Below, piece by piece: positions 1-8,307 of a stretch of 19,550 nucleotides of DNA. The stretch spans positions 1 through 19,550 of the forward strand of contig CAKTDK010000018.1 of NCBI GenBank assembly GCA_934541205.1, read 5' to 3'. This DNA is from an uncultured Eubacteriales bacterium. Its GTDB lineage: Bacteria > Bacillota > Clostridia > Oscillospirales > RGIG7773. The position numbers and the translations under genes were made by a program. Every line of letters begins with the position of its first letter. Position 1 is the stretch's first letter. The notes under the pieces were generated by a model. That model made no database searches and was not told the origin of the DNA. It was given only the letters and a program-made list of their open reading frames with translations.

Positions 1-525
1 TGGGAAAACGGATTGGGACTTCCAAATGATGAATCGTTAAAAATGTTAGGTGATTATTTTTCAGTCAGTATAGAGGAACTTCTTCCGAATGAAGACAGCG
101 AACAGAAAATTATTACGAAAAATAAAATTATATCCAAACAAAAAAAGATAATTATTTTTTTGTCATTAATAATTTGTGTTTCGCTGATAATGGTATTGAT
201 TTATTTTTGCAAGCCTATTCGAAAATATGCTATGCCGATTTTACTTGGTATAATAATTACAGCGCTTGGCGTTTTTAATTTTAGAGGTAATATTGCGTCT
301 GTGCATTGGTATAACCGCCGCAAGGTTACAAAGGAAAATCAAAAACCGTATTGCAGGTTAATGGGTATAGGAACTGTGATAATAGGAATCGGAATTACTG
401 TATCTTCTGTTTTGCAGTCATTTATGGAAGTTGCCGTTATGGAGTATATGCTTTCAGGGACAGTTGTTATTGGTTTGGGGATAATGCTGGTTGCCCAGAT
501 TAAGTATAACAAAGGTATTTTTTAG
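1..525 (+). CDS. HTH (XRE-type) transcriptional regulator with C-terminal membrane segments, 5' truncated
   Basis: Only the last 174 codons lie in the window; the frame is open at base 1, so the gene begins upstream. The first residues (WENGLGLPNDESLKMLGDYF, then SVSIEELLP) match the end of an XRE/Cro-type helix-turn-helix domain, where the motif KWE-x-G-x-x-x-P is followed by a helix and the SV-x-ELL ending. A charged, lysine-rich linker follows, then four hydrophobic segments, roughly at bases 145-205, 225-280, 355-420 and 445-505. The layout therefore suggests a DNA-binding protein tethered to the membrane, a common type in Firmicutes. The gene is convergent with the malic enzyme gene and shares its terminator. 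The ligand and target genes cannot be read from the sequence. The first ATG/TTG inside the window (base 13) is internal and is not the true start. Confidence 0.8.
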   Translation, partial: WENGLGLPNDESLKMLGDYFSVSIEELLPNEDSEQKIITKNKIISKQKKIIIFLSLIICVSLIMVLIYFCKPIRKYAMPILLGIIITALGVFNFRGNIASVHWYNRRKVTKENQKPYCRLMGIGTVIIGIGITVSSVLQSFMEVAVMEYMLSGTVVIGLGIMLVAQIKYNKGIF

Positions 526-537
526 TATATTGATTAT

Positions 538-574
538 AAAATATGCGATGATATAAAATATCATCGCATATTTT
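538..574. terminator. Bidirectional intrinsic terminator between convergent genes
   Basis: A perfect 16-bp inverted repeat (arms 538-553 and 559-574) encloses the 5-base loop TAAAA. The arms begin with AAAA and end with TTTT, so a U-tract follows the stem on either strand. It lies between the stop of the HTH regulator (525) and the stop of the malic enzyme gene (586, minus strand) and can serve both. Confidence 0.85.
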
Positions 575-585
575 AAAATTTAATA

Positions 586-1758
586 TTATATCCTTGAAAC
601 CTTTGTTTTAACTGCGGCGTCCGCAACAGCTTTTGCTACATTTTCCGCAACGGTTTTATCAAGCGCTGACGGAATAATGTAATCCGGTCTTAAGTCTTTT
701 TCACATATCATATCGGCAATTGCAAAGGAAGCGGCTATTTTCATTTCTTCGTTTATCCGGGAGGCTCTGACGCTTAAAGCACCTTTAAAAATACCGGGAA
801 AAGCAAGAACGTTGTTGATTTGATTTGGGAAATCGCTTCTGCCTGTTCCTACAATATATGCACCGTACTCAAGAGCTTTGTCGGGCATTATTTCTGGAAT
901 GGGATTTGCCATAGCAAATAAAATCGGGTTTTCTGCCATGCTTTCTATCATTTCTTTTGTTACAACATCAGGAGCAGAAACTCCGATAAAGACGTCGGAA
1001 TCTTTCATAGCTTGGTCTAAACCGCCTTTTAAATTTCTGATATTTGTGATTTTTGCCATATCGTTTTGAGCATGGTTTTGCCAGTCGTTTTCTTTTGCAA
1101 TTATCCCTTTTAAATCAACCATTGTAATATCTTTTGCGCCCATATTTAAAAGATGTTTTGCAATTGAAATTCCTGCGCTTCCGGCTCCGTTTATAACAAT
1201 TCTTGCGTTTTCAAGAGGGATTTTTTTAAGCTTTAACGCGTTTAAAAGACCTGCGGCAACAACGATTGCGGTACCATGCTGATCGTCATGAAAAACGGGA
1301 ATATCACAGATTTCTTTAAGTCTTTTTTCTATTTCAAAGCATCTGGGAGCGGAGATATCTTCAAGATTTATGCCGCCGAAACTTTTTGAAATATTATAAA
1401 TGGTTTTTATAATTTCTTCTGTATCTTGTGTGGCTATGCAAAGTGGAAAAGCGTCAACGCCGGCAAATTCTTTAAAAAGAACGCATTTTCCTTCCATTAC
1501 GGGCATTGATGCCTCAGGGCCTATATTTCCAAGACCTAAAACGGCGCTTCCGTCGGAAATAACCGCTACCATATTTCCTTTTCGCGTATATGTATAGCTT
1601 AAATCTTTATTTTTTTCAATTTCAAGACACGGAGCGGCAACTCCCGGAGTATATGCCGTGGCAAGATCTTCTTTTGTATTAACTTTGCATCTTGATATAA
1701 CTTCTACTTTGCCTTGCCAAAGCTTGTGAGCATTAAGCGCTTTTTGGTTTTTATCCAT
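586..1758 (-). CDS. NAD(P)-dependent malic enzyme (oxaloacetate-decarboxylating)
   Basis: This 390-residue protein has the length and motifs of the short bacterial malic enzymes, which oxidatively decarboxylate malate to pyruvate and CO2 in the cytosol. The N-terminal malic domain has the YTPGV motif (catalytic Tyr36) and EGK-x-x-LFK-x-FAG (candidate catalytic Lys91). The metal-site acidic residues lie in NLEDI (E133/D134) and HDDQHGTA (D158/D159). The NAD-binding domain has the Rossmann motif GAGSAG at 191-196, and the ANPIPE motif lies further on. A good ribosome binding site (AGAAGGAA) precedes the ATG. The gene is 21 bases downstream of the DUF6062-like gene and probably co-transcribed with it; its terminator is the 538-574 hairpin. 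Family assignment is secure. Preference for NAD or NADP cannot be settled by eye, so I give no gene symbol. Confidence 0.95.
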   Translation of the reverse strand: MDKNQKALNAHKLWQGKVEVISRCKVNTKEDLATAYTPGVAAPCLEIEKNKDLSYTYTRKGNMVAVISDGSAVLGLGNIGPEASMPVMEGKCVLFKEFAGVDAFPLCIATQDTEEIIKTIYNISKSFGGINLEDISAPRCFEIEKRLKEICDIPVFHDDQHGTAIVVAAGLLNALKLKKIPLENARIVINGAGSAGISIAKHLLNMGAKDITMVDLKGIIAKENDWQNHAQNDMAKITNIRNLKGGLDQAMKDSDVFIGVSAPDVVTKEMIESMAENPILFAMANPIPEIMPDKALEYGAYIVGTGRSDFPNQINNVLAFPGIFKGALSVRASRINEEMKIAASFAIADMICEKDLRPDYIIPSALDKTVAENVAKAVADAAVKTKVSRI

Positions 1759-1779
1759 TTTTTAATTCCTTCTTTATGT

Positions 1780-2475
1780 TTAATCTATTTTTTTACTTGT
1801 AAGAGTATGTATTGCGCGTTGTATCGCATCTTTTGAATTTTTCCAGGGTTCGTTTTGATATCTGTAGTCAAATTTTTTGCAAAACCAGGAAACATCGCCG
1901 CAAAGCTCGGATATATATTTTTTTTCCGTTTCAAAGATTACTTTAGAAAAAGCTTCAAAATCATTTTTTGACAGCTTTGATTTTGCCGTTAAAAGAAGTT
2001 GTCTGTAATGATTTAAGCAATACATTTTTTGGTTTTTCAGCTTATCCTGAAAAGCTATTTCGGATCTGAACAAAAAACATATTGTTTCGCAGAATTTTTC
2101 CATATAGTAATTTATTCTGGAGCATATATAGCATGAATTTTGCTGATTTAAGATAATATCGCTTTGTTTTTTTATGTCGGGTTTTCCTGTAAGACTTGTA
2201 CCTTTTTTGAATATATTTTCGTTTAAGAGATTTAAATGGCTTTCCAGCATCAGAGCAAGAGAAAGACGGTTTTTGCCTTCAAACATCATGGGAAAATGCT
2301 TGTCGCAGAAACCTTCTTTATTTGTTTTTATTCTTATATCCGGCTCCATCATTGCGGCGCCTAAAATCTTATCTATTTCGTCGGCTTCTACTTTTTTGTA
2401 AAGACGGCATAAAGGACAGTCGCAGTTATCTTCAAACGCTTCATTTACAGGTATAGTATATATGGTTTCTTTCAT
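1780..2475 (-). CDS. DUF6062-like cysteine/histidine-rich protein
   Basis: This is a 231-residue soluble protein without a signal peptide or membrane segment. It resembles the DUF6062 family of Firmicutes, whose function is unknown to me. The visible hallmark is an internal duplication of a C-x2-C ... C-x2-H unit. The first copy uses C20/C23 and C57/H60, the second C115/C118 and C153/H156, with almost the same spacing (about 34-35 residues between the pairs). Such an arrangement suggests two metal (zinc) sites, which is inference. Extra cysteines (C18, C129, C133) are also present. The ATG has a good ribosome binding site (AAAAGGACG). The gene is first in a two-gene unit with malic enzyme, transcribed from the divergent region shared with the ogg gene. 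Confidence 0.75.
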   Translation of the reverse strand: MKETIYTIPVNEAFEDNCDCPLCRLYKKVEADEIDKILGAAMMEPDIRIKTNKEGFCDKHFPMMFEGKNRLSLALMLESHLNLLNENIFKKGTSLTGKPDIKKQSDIILNQQNSCYICSRINYYMEKFCETICFLFRSEIAFQDKLKNQKMYCLNHYRQLLLTAKSKLSKNDFEAFSKVIFETEKKYISELCGDVSWFCKKFDYRYQNEPWKNSKDAIQRAIHTLTSKKID

Positions 2476-2500
2476 AATAAATTCGTCCTTTTTATATAAA

Positions 2501-2550
2501 TTGACACTTTATATTATATACGAAAAATGCTACAATGTATAGAGGTGATA
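2501..2550. promoter_or_regulatory. Divergent promoter region between the DUF6062-like gene and ogg
   Basis: For the minus strand, TATAAT is read from 2518 to 2513 and TATACA from 2541 to 2536, with a 17-base spacer, which fits a sigma-A promoter with a leader of about 30 bases. For the plus strand, the same AT stretch gives a possible -10 (TATTAT, 2512-2517) with about 30 bases before the ogg ribosome binding site AGAGGTG (2541-2547). The TTGACA at 2501-2506 is not correctly spaced from any -10. The two promoters would overlap, so they may compete. Confidence 0.45.
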
Positions 2551-2553
2551 ATA

Positions 2554-3402
2554 ATGAAAATTACATTTACTGATGAAAATACCTTAATAAAAGACTGTTT
2601 TTGGTTTGATATTGAAAAAACTTTTGACTGCGGGCAATGCTTCAGATGGGATAAAGATGAAGAAGGCAATTTTATCGGAGTAGTCAGAAACAAAGTTATA
2701 AAGGCTGTTCAAAATCAAAACGAAATAGAGTTTTTTGGAATAAATGAAAATGATTATAATGAATTTTTTTGTCATTATATTGATATGGATCGTGATTACG
2801 AGGAAATAAACAAGGGCTTTATGAATGATAAAATACTCCCAAAAGCTATGAAGTACAGTGATGGCATCAGACTTTTAAACCAGGATGTTTTCGAAACGGT
2901 TATTTCGTTCATTATTTCACAAAACAACAATATTCCCAGAATTAAGAAAATAATAAACAGTTTTTGTATGAATTTTGGGAAAAAGACGGTGTTTGAAGAT
3001 AAAGAATATTATCTTTTTCCTTCTATAGAAGACGTGAAAGATATAACTTTGGATGATTTAGCGATTATAAAAAGCGGATTTCGCGCAAAATACATACTTG
3101 ACGCTGTAAATAAAATAAATTCCGGCGAAGTGGATATAAATAATCTTAAAAATCTTGATTACGAAGAGGCAAAACAGGAACTTATGAAAATAAAGGGCGT
3201 GGGAGACAAAGTTTCCGATTGTGTGCTTTTGTTTTCTTGTGGGTTTGTTGATGCTTTTCCAAAAGACGTTTGGATAAAAAGAATACTTAAGGAATTTTAT
3301 AATGACGAAAGTATAGATAAGGATTATTTTCACGGTTACGGCGGAATTGCCCAGCAGTATCTTTTTCATTTTGCCCGTCAGGTACAGCTTGGAAAAAAAT
3401 AA
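2554..3402 (+). CDS. ogg: 8-oxoguanine DNA glycosylase/AP lyase (OGG1-type)
   Basis: This 282-residue protein resembles OGG1, the base-excision repair enzyme that removes oxidised guanine from DNA. An N-terminal OGG-type domain (the FDCGQCFRW motif near residues 24-32) is followed by a HhH-GPD fold. The helix-hairpin-helix motif KGVGDKVSDCVLLF carries the expected Schiff-base lysine (K219), and DAFPKDVWIKR carries the expected catalytic aspartate (D238). A start at 2554 is chosen because AGAGGTG lies 6 bases upstream. The earlier in-frame ATG at 2527 has no ribosome binding site and would add nine unrelated residues. The gene is the first of a plus-strand cluster with pth (17 bases downstream) and mfd, so two of the three genes concern DNA damage. 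Confidence 0.92.
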   Translation: MKITFTDENTLIKDCFWFDIEKTFDCGQCFRWDKDEEGNFIGVVRNKVIKAVQNQNEIEFFGINENDYNEFFCHYIDMDRDYEEINKGFMNDKILPKAMKYSDGIRLLNQDVFETVISFIISQNNNIPRIKKIINSFCMNFGKKTVFEDKEYYLFPSIEDVKDITLDDLAIIKSGFRAKYILDAVNKINSGEVDINNLKNLDYEEAKQELMKIKGVGDKVSDCVLLFSCGFVDAFPKDVWIKRILKEFYNDESIDKDYFHGYGGIAQQYLFHFARQVQLGKK

Positions 3403-3419
3403 AAGGTTGAGGTTTTGAA

Positions 3420-4013
3420 ATGTTTAAGTTTAAAGATAAAAGCAAATATGATTTTCTTGTAGCAGGGCTTGGAAATCCCGGAAATAAATACAGAAATACA
3501 AGACATAATGCGGGGTTTATGACTCTGGATTATATTGCGTCAAAAGAAAATTTTGAGTTTAAAAAATCAAAATTCAAAGGTCAGACGGCGTCAAAAATAA
3601 TAGGAGATAAAAATATACTTTTTTTAAAGCCTGATACGTTTATGAATTTGTCGGGAGAAAGTATTATATCCGCCTCAAAATATTACAAAATTCCCGCTGA
3701 AAATATTATTATAATATATGATGATATATCTCTTGATATAGGAAAAATAAGAATAAGAAGAAAAGGATCCGCAGGTGGACATAACGGAATAAAAAGTATT
3801 ATAGAGCATTTAAAAAGTGAGAATTTTCCAAGGGTAAAAATCGGAGTAGGCAAAAAAAGCGATGAATTTGATGATTTAGCTGATTATGTGCTTTCATCTT
3901 TTAAAATAAACGAAAGACAGGAGCTTGACAGCGCTGTGGAAAAAGCGTATATGGCAGTGAGGACCATTATTTCGGAAAGTACAGACAAGGCTATGAATTT
4001 ATATAACGGATAG
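3420..4013 (+). CDS. pth: Peptidyl-tRNA hydrolase
   Basis: This 197-residue protein is a full-length Pth, the cytosolic esterase that releases tRNA from peptidyl-tRNAs that have dropped off the ribosome. All signature residues are visible: GLGNPG-x-x-Y at 17-24, the catalytic histidine H29 in TRHNAGF, the tRNA/peptide-binding asparagines N76 (FMNLSG) and N122 (GGHNG), and D101 in the YDD motif. The start has a weak GGTTGAGG ribosome binding site 17 bases after the ogg stop, and the stop is 5 bases before the mfd ATG. The pth-mfd neighbourhood is classical in Firmicutes. Nothing unusual is seen. Confidence 0.97.
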   Translation: MFKFKDKSKYDFLVAGLGNPGNKYRNTRHNAGFMTLDYIASKENFEFKKSKFKGQTASKIIGDKNILFLKPDTFMNLSGESIISASKYYKIPAENIIIIYDDISLDIGKIRIRRKGSAGGHNGIKSIIEHLKSENFPRVKIGVGKKSDEFDDLADYVLSSFKINERQELDSAVEKAYMAVRTIISESTDKAMNLYNG

Positions 4014-4018
4014 GTATT

Positions 4019-7000
4019 ATGTTAAAAGATTTATTTGATAATATTATTGATTTTGACGAAGTAAAAGAAAATATTGAAAAAAATAATATACCTTTGGCGG
4101 TTACGGGGATACCTGATTGCGCCAAAGGTGTTTTGGGTGCATTTTTGCTTGAAAAGACAAATGAAAAAGGTCTTTTTATTGCAAAAGATGAAAAAAGTGC
4201 TTTAAAGCTTTATGAAGATATTTTAAGTATTTTTGGAGAAGGAGTATATTATCTTGCTGCAAAAGAGCTTGTTATAATGCAGGTGGAATCAGCTTCTTTT
4301 GAATATGAAAGCACAAGAATGAATGTTATATCAAAAATGATTTCCGGTGATTATAAAGCTGTCGTTACATATCCGGATGCGCTTTTGACTTATGTTTCCG
4401 AAATAGATGAAAAAAATAAAGCTTTTGTTTTAAAAACAGGAGAAGAAGAAAATACACAAAAACTGATTGAACGTCTTTTGGATATGGGGTATAAATACAG
4501 CGATATTGTAGAAGGTCCGGGGCAGTTTTCAAAAAGGGGAGGAATATTTGATATTTTTTCACCGTCTTCCAAGAACCCCGTAAGAATAGATTTTTTCGGG
4601 GATGAAATAGACGTAATGGGACTGTTTGACGTTTCTTCTCAGAGAAGATCTGAAAATATAAGAAAATATGAAATTACGCCGGTTTTTGAAACGGTTCTTG
4701 ATAGCGCTCAAAGAAAATCCCTTATAAAAAAGCTTTCAAAGCTAATAGATAAATATGAAAACCGTCCCGCTATGGAAAAGGTATGTCAAAAGCTTTCAGC
4801 CGATATTGAAAAACTTTCGGACGGTCAAAGTCTTCCGCATATTTATAAATATATAAATCTGCTTTATGAAAAGCCTAAAACGGTTTTTGATTTGTTTGAA
4901 GGCTTTATTTTCCCATGTGAAAGTATCGGAATTTCCGACAGGCTTACAAATTATTATAAACTTTTCCGTGAGGATATGAAGCTTTTTTCTTCTCAGGGAG
5001 AGTTTATAAAGGATTTTGGCGATATAATTTTAGATGAAGACAGGTTTTATTCATATTTTAAAAGTACTAAGACTGTTTATATGGACAATTTTGTTGCGTC
5101 GTCATATAAAAGCCCCCTAAAGGCTATGGTAAATATAGATATACCTACAGTGTCGGGCTTTGCAGGAAATATGGATAATCTGATTGAAGATTTACAGTAT
5201 TATACAAAAACGGGATATAAAACAATAATTTTTCTTGATAATCAAAGAAAGGTACAGAATATAAAAAATACTCTCGTTTCAAAAGAAATAATGGCAACGC
5301 AGAAATATGAAGCTCTAACTCCAAAAACACCGCTTATAGCGGAAGGAGTTCTTTCGGGAGGTTTTCAGCTTTTAAAATCCAAGCTTGTTGTTATAACTGA
5401 AAAAAATCAGCATATTAAGTCCAAAAGAAAAAAGAAAAATAAAAATCATATCCAAAGCTTCAGTGATATAACTCCCGGGGACTATATAACTCATGAAAAC
5501 TACGGCGTAGGAGTTTATAAAGGTGTTGAAAAACTTACGGTAGGCGGTATTACAAAGGATTATTTTAAAATTCAGTACGCCGGAACGGATACTCTTTTTG
5601 TACCTTGTAATCAGCTTGAAATGATATCAAAGTTTCAAAGCTTTGACAGTGATGTTAAAGTAAAATTAAACAAGCTTTCCGGAACTTCCTGGAATCAGAC
5701 AAAACAGCGTGCAAAAACTGCGGCAAAGGATCTTGCCAAGGAGCTTATTGAACTTTACAGTAAAAGGCAGAATACAAAGGGTTTTGCTTTTTCACCAGAC
5801 ACTCCCTGGCAGTCGGAGTTTGAAGATAAATTTTCTTTTGAAGAAACCTATGATCAGCTCAGATGTATTTCAGAAATAAAAAAGGATATGGAAAGACCTG
5901 TTCCTATGGAAAGACTTCTTTGCGGCGATGTGGGTTTCGGAAAAACTGAGGTGGCTTTAAGAGCGGCGTTTAAAGCGGTTATGGATTCAAAGCAGGTGGC
6001 TGTTTTAGTGCCTACAACTATACTTGCACTGCAGCATTATAATACTCTTATGTCAAGATTTTATTCATATCCTGTTAAAATACAGTTTCTTTCAAGACAA
6101 AAGACAAAAAAAGAACAGGAACTTATACTGCGTCAGCTTGCCAGAGGTGAAATAGATATACTTGTGGGAACTCACAGGATTATTCAAAAGGATATAAAAT
6201 TTAAGGATTTGGGACTATTAATTATAGATGAGGAACAGCGTTTTGGTGTAAGTCATAAAGAAAGCCTTAAAAAGCTATCCTCTAATGTTGACGTTCTTAC
6301 TCTTTCTGCAACGCCTATACCCAGAACGTTGAATATGGCGCTTTCCGGAATACTGGATATGTCTGTAATAGAAGAAGCGCCAGGTGACAGAAGTCCCGTA
6401 AATACTTATGTTTTAGAGCATGATATGGGAATTTTATGCGACGCAATAAAAAGAGAGCTTTCAAGAGGAGGACAAGTATTTTATCTTCATAACAGAATAG
6501 ATACTTTGGATTTTACTGCGGCAAGAATAAGAGAAAAGGTTGACGGAAATATTGTTATAGCTCACGGAAAAATGTCGGCTCAGGAACTTTCAAAAATATG
6601 GGAACAGATGGTAGAGGGCGAAATTGACGTGCTTGTCTGTACAACAATTATTGAAACGGGAGTCGATATTCCAAACGCCAATACTTTAATTATAGAAAAT
6701 GCTGATTGCATGGGGCTTTCGCAGCTTCATCAGATAAGAGGAAGAGTAGGAAGAAGCTCAAGAAGGGCGTATGCATACCTTACATTTAAGCGGGGAAAGG
6801 TGCTTAATGAAACTTCATATAAAAGACTTAATGCGATAAAGGAATTTACTCAGTTTGGTTCGGGATTTAAGATAGCTATGAGAGATTTAGAAATTCGGGG
6901 CGCGGGAAATCTTTTGGGGGCTCAGCAGCACGGATATATGGAAAGCGTAGGATATGATCTTTATATGAAGCTTATTGAAAATGCTGTCCGTGAAGAAAAA

Positions 7001-7486
7001 GGAGAAAAAATCAATAAGCTTGATACTATAATTTCTCTTGACGTATCGGAACATATTCCCGAAAATTATATAAAAAATGAAGAAATACGAATTGAAATAT
7101 ACAAAAAAATTGCAAATATTACTTCAAAAGAAGATTTTGACGATTTATATGACGAACTTCTGGACAGATTTTCCGATATACCAAAGACCGTTGAAAATCT
7201 TATGAAAATATCTATGATTCGAAATAGAGCTTCACTTCTTGGCATTTCAGAAATAAAGCAAAATGAAAATATTATAATATTTTATATAGATGAGTTTGCT
7301 TACGAAAAAATGATTGCCATAATGCCCCAAAACAAAGGAAGAATATTCTTCTCAGACGGAAACAGACCTTACGTTAGTATAAAATTGAAAAAAGGTGAAG
7401 GTGTAATAAGTTTGGCATATAATATTATATGCCAGCTTGAAAATGCAGATGTTGAAAACAGTAAACAAAAAAAGCAGGTAGATTAA
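4019..7486 (+). CDS. mfd: Transcription-repair coupling factor
   Basis: At 1155 residues this is a full-length Mfd, the ATP-driven translocase that removes RNA polymerase stalled at DNA lesions and recruits UvrA. The N-terminal part has UvrB-like homology (the GQFSKRGGIFDIFSP segment is typical). The RNA-polymerase-interacting CarD-like domain lies at about 483-545 (PGDYITHENYGVGVYKGV). The RecG-like motor follows, with Walker A GDVGFGKT at 636-643, the DEEQRFG box from 737, SATPIPRT at about 762 and GRVGRSSR at about 909. The C-terminal D7 domain with RIEIYKKI lies beyond about 1010. The start is 5 bases after the pth stop. The gene ends in a stem-loop that includes its stop codon. Confidence 0.97.
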   Translation: MLKDLFDNIIDFDEVKENIEKNNIPLAVTGIPDCAKGVLGAFLLEKTNEKGLFIAKDEKSALKLYEDILSIFGEGVYYLAAKELVIMQVESASFEYESTRMNVISKMISGDYKAVVTYPDALLTYVSEIDEKNKAFVLKTGEEENTQKLIERLLDMGYKYSDIVEGPGQFSKRGGIFDIFSPSSKNPVRIDFFGDEIDVMGLFDVSSQRRSENIRKYEITPVFETVLDSAQRKSLIKKLSKLIDKYENRPAMEKVCQKLSADIEKLSDGQSLPHIYKYINLLYEKPKTVFDLFEGFIFPCESIGISDRLTNYYKLFREDMKLFSSQGEFIKDFGDIILDEDRFYSYFKSTKTVYMDNFVASSYKSPLKAMVNIDIPTVSGFAGNMDNLIEDLQYYTKTGYKTIIFLDNQRKVQNIKNTLVSKEIMATQKYEALTPKTPLIAEGVLSGGFQLLKSKLVVITEKNQHIKSKRKKKNKNHIQSFSDITPGDYITHENYGVGVYKGVEKLTVGGITKDYFKIQYAGTDTLFVPCNQLEMISKFQSFDSDVKVKLNKLSGTSWNQTKQRAKTAAKDLAKELIELYSKRQNTKGFAFSPDTPWQSEFEDKFSFEETYDQLRCISEIKKDMERPVPMERLLCGDVGFGKTEVALRAAFKAVMDSKQVAVLVPTTILALQHYNTLMSRFYSYPVKIQFLSRQKTKKEQELILRQLARGEIDILVGTHRIIQKDIKFKDLGLLIIDEEQRFGVSHKESLKKLSSNVDVLTLSATPIPRTLNMALSGILDMSVIEEAPGDRSPVNTYVLEHDMGILCDAIKRELSRGGQVFYLHNRIDTLDFTAARIREKVDGNIVIAHGKMSAQELSKIWEQMVEGEIDVLVCTTIIETGVDIPNANTLIIENADCMGLSQLHQIRGRVGRSSRRAYAYLTFKRGKVLNETSYKRLNAIKEFTQFGSGFKIAMRDLEIRGAGNLLGAQQHGYMESVGYDLYMKLIENAVREEKGEKINKLDTIISLDVSEHIPENYIKNEEIRIEIYKKIANITSKEDFDDLYDELLDRFSDIPKTVENLMKISMIRNRASLLGISEIKQNENIIIFYIDEFAYEKMIAIMPQNKGRIFFSDGNRPYVSIKLKKGEGVISLAYNIICQLENADVENSKQKKQVD

Positions 7487-7502
7487 AAAATCTGCCTGCT
7501 TT
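7471..7502 (+). terminator. Terminator overlapping the mfd stop codon
   Basis: The arms 7471-7484 and 7489-7502 form a 14-bp stem with one G-U pair and an AAAA loop. The last mfd codons and the first base of the stop codon (7484-7486) lie inside the element. The right arm ends in TTT, so the U-tract is short and termination may be incomplete. Confidence 0.65.
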
Positions 7503-7524
7503 AATACAAATATGGCAGGTTTTG

Positions 7525-7554
7525 TTGACACTCTGTAAAAACAAATGTTATAAT
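7525..7554 (+). promoter_or_regulatory. Consensus sigma-A promoter of the VTC/CotH/glycosyltransferase operon
   Basis: A perfect TTGACA (7525-7530) and a perfect TATAAT (7549-7554) are separated by 18 bases. Transcription would start near 7561, just upstream of the VTC-domain gene. No comparably good promoter was noticed between the following seven genes, which supports a single operon. Confidence 0.8.
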
Positions 7555-7586
7555 AAAAAAAGATATTTTTAATGGGAGTGAAGGCT

Positions 7587-8279
7587 TTGAGCGATGTATT
7601 GAGACAGGAAAAGAAGCTTCTTATAACAAGAGATGAACTGCTTAAGTTTGATTCACGGCTTTCAAAAGTGCTTCACAGAGATAAGCATGATCTTGGAACA
7701 GGATATTCTATTCGTTCTTTATATTTTGATACTCCTTATGATACCGATTATAACGAAAAACTTGACGGTGTGCTGTTAAGAAGAAAAATAAGGCTTAGGT
7801 GCTATGGTCCGAACCAGAAATTTGCAAAGCTTGAAATGAAACAAAAAGAAGGGGATTATCAGCGAAAAAGGTCATTGACTTTAAAAAGAGAGGACGCTGA
7901 AAAACTCTGTATGGGAGATTACAGTCCTCTTCTTTTTTATAATGATGATTTTGCGGTTGAAATATATTCTTTTATGAATATGAGGTGTTATCGTCCCAAA
8001 GCAATCGTGGAATACAACAGAAGGGCTTTTATGGCTTCTGAAAATAATATACGGATTACCTTTGACAGTGATATTATAGCGACGGAAAGCAGATTTGATA
8101 TTTTTTCGGAGGATTTAGTTCAAAATAGTGTTTTTGATTCTTATCTTGCTGTAATGGAAGTTAAATATAACGGATTTTTATTAAGTTATATTAAAGAAAT
8201 GCTGGAACAAGTTGACAGAAGAAGTCTTTCTGTCAGTAAATATATGCTTTCGCGTACGTTTTCATATGCCGATATTTAA
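7587..8279 (+). CDS. VTC-domain (polyphosphate polymerase-type) protein
   Basis: This 230-residue protein has the VTC domain, a triphosphate-tunnel fold that in yeast Vtc4 makes inorganic polyphosphate from ATP. Visible tunnel motifs in order are RQEKK (N-terminus), RSLYFDTPY, RRKIRLRCYG, KLEMKQKEG, VEYNRRAF, RITFD, VMEVKYNG and SVSKY near the C-terminus. These supply the alternating Arg/Lys residues, a metal-binding Glu and a final Lys as in active VTC domains. The start chosen is TTG at 7587, because GGGAGTG lies 6 bases upstream. The ATG at 7572 would sit about 11 bases from the predicted transcript start without a ribosome binding site, and would add only five residues. It is followed by DUF4956 and CotH genes, a grouping I recall from other Clostridia. 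Whether it makes polyphosphate is not shown by sequence alone. Confidence 0.85.
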   Translation: MSDVLRQEKKLLITRDELLKFDSRLSKVLHRDKHDLGTGYSIRSLYFDTPYDTDYNEKLDGVLLRRKIRLRCYGPNQKFAKLEMKQKEGDYQRKRSLTLKREDAEKLCMGDYSPLLFYNDDFAVEIYSFMNMRCYRPKAIVEYNRRAFMASENNIRITFDSDIIATESRFDIFSEDLVQNSVFDSYLAVMEVKYNGFLLSYIKEMLEQVDRRSLSVSKYMLSRTFSYADI

Positions 8280-8307
8280 TGAAATATTTTATAAAGGAAA
8301 GATTATA

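Noticed and set aside
2501..2506. TTGACA as the -35 of the ogg promoter
   Set aside because: The only good -10 candidate downstream (TACAAT at 2531) is 24 bases away, and a start there would cut into the ribosome binding site.
3058..3369. 103-codon minus-strand reading frame within ogg
   Set aside because: It is antisense to a conserved enzyme, lacks a ribosome binding site, and its composition is what an AT-rich shadow frame gives.
7491..7519. Attenuator made from CTGCC (7492) pairing with GGCAG (7514) instead of the mfd terminator stem
   Set aside because: Only five base pairs, and the operon has its own promoter downstream, so there is no clear gene for it to regulate.
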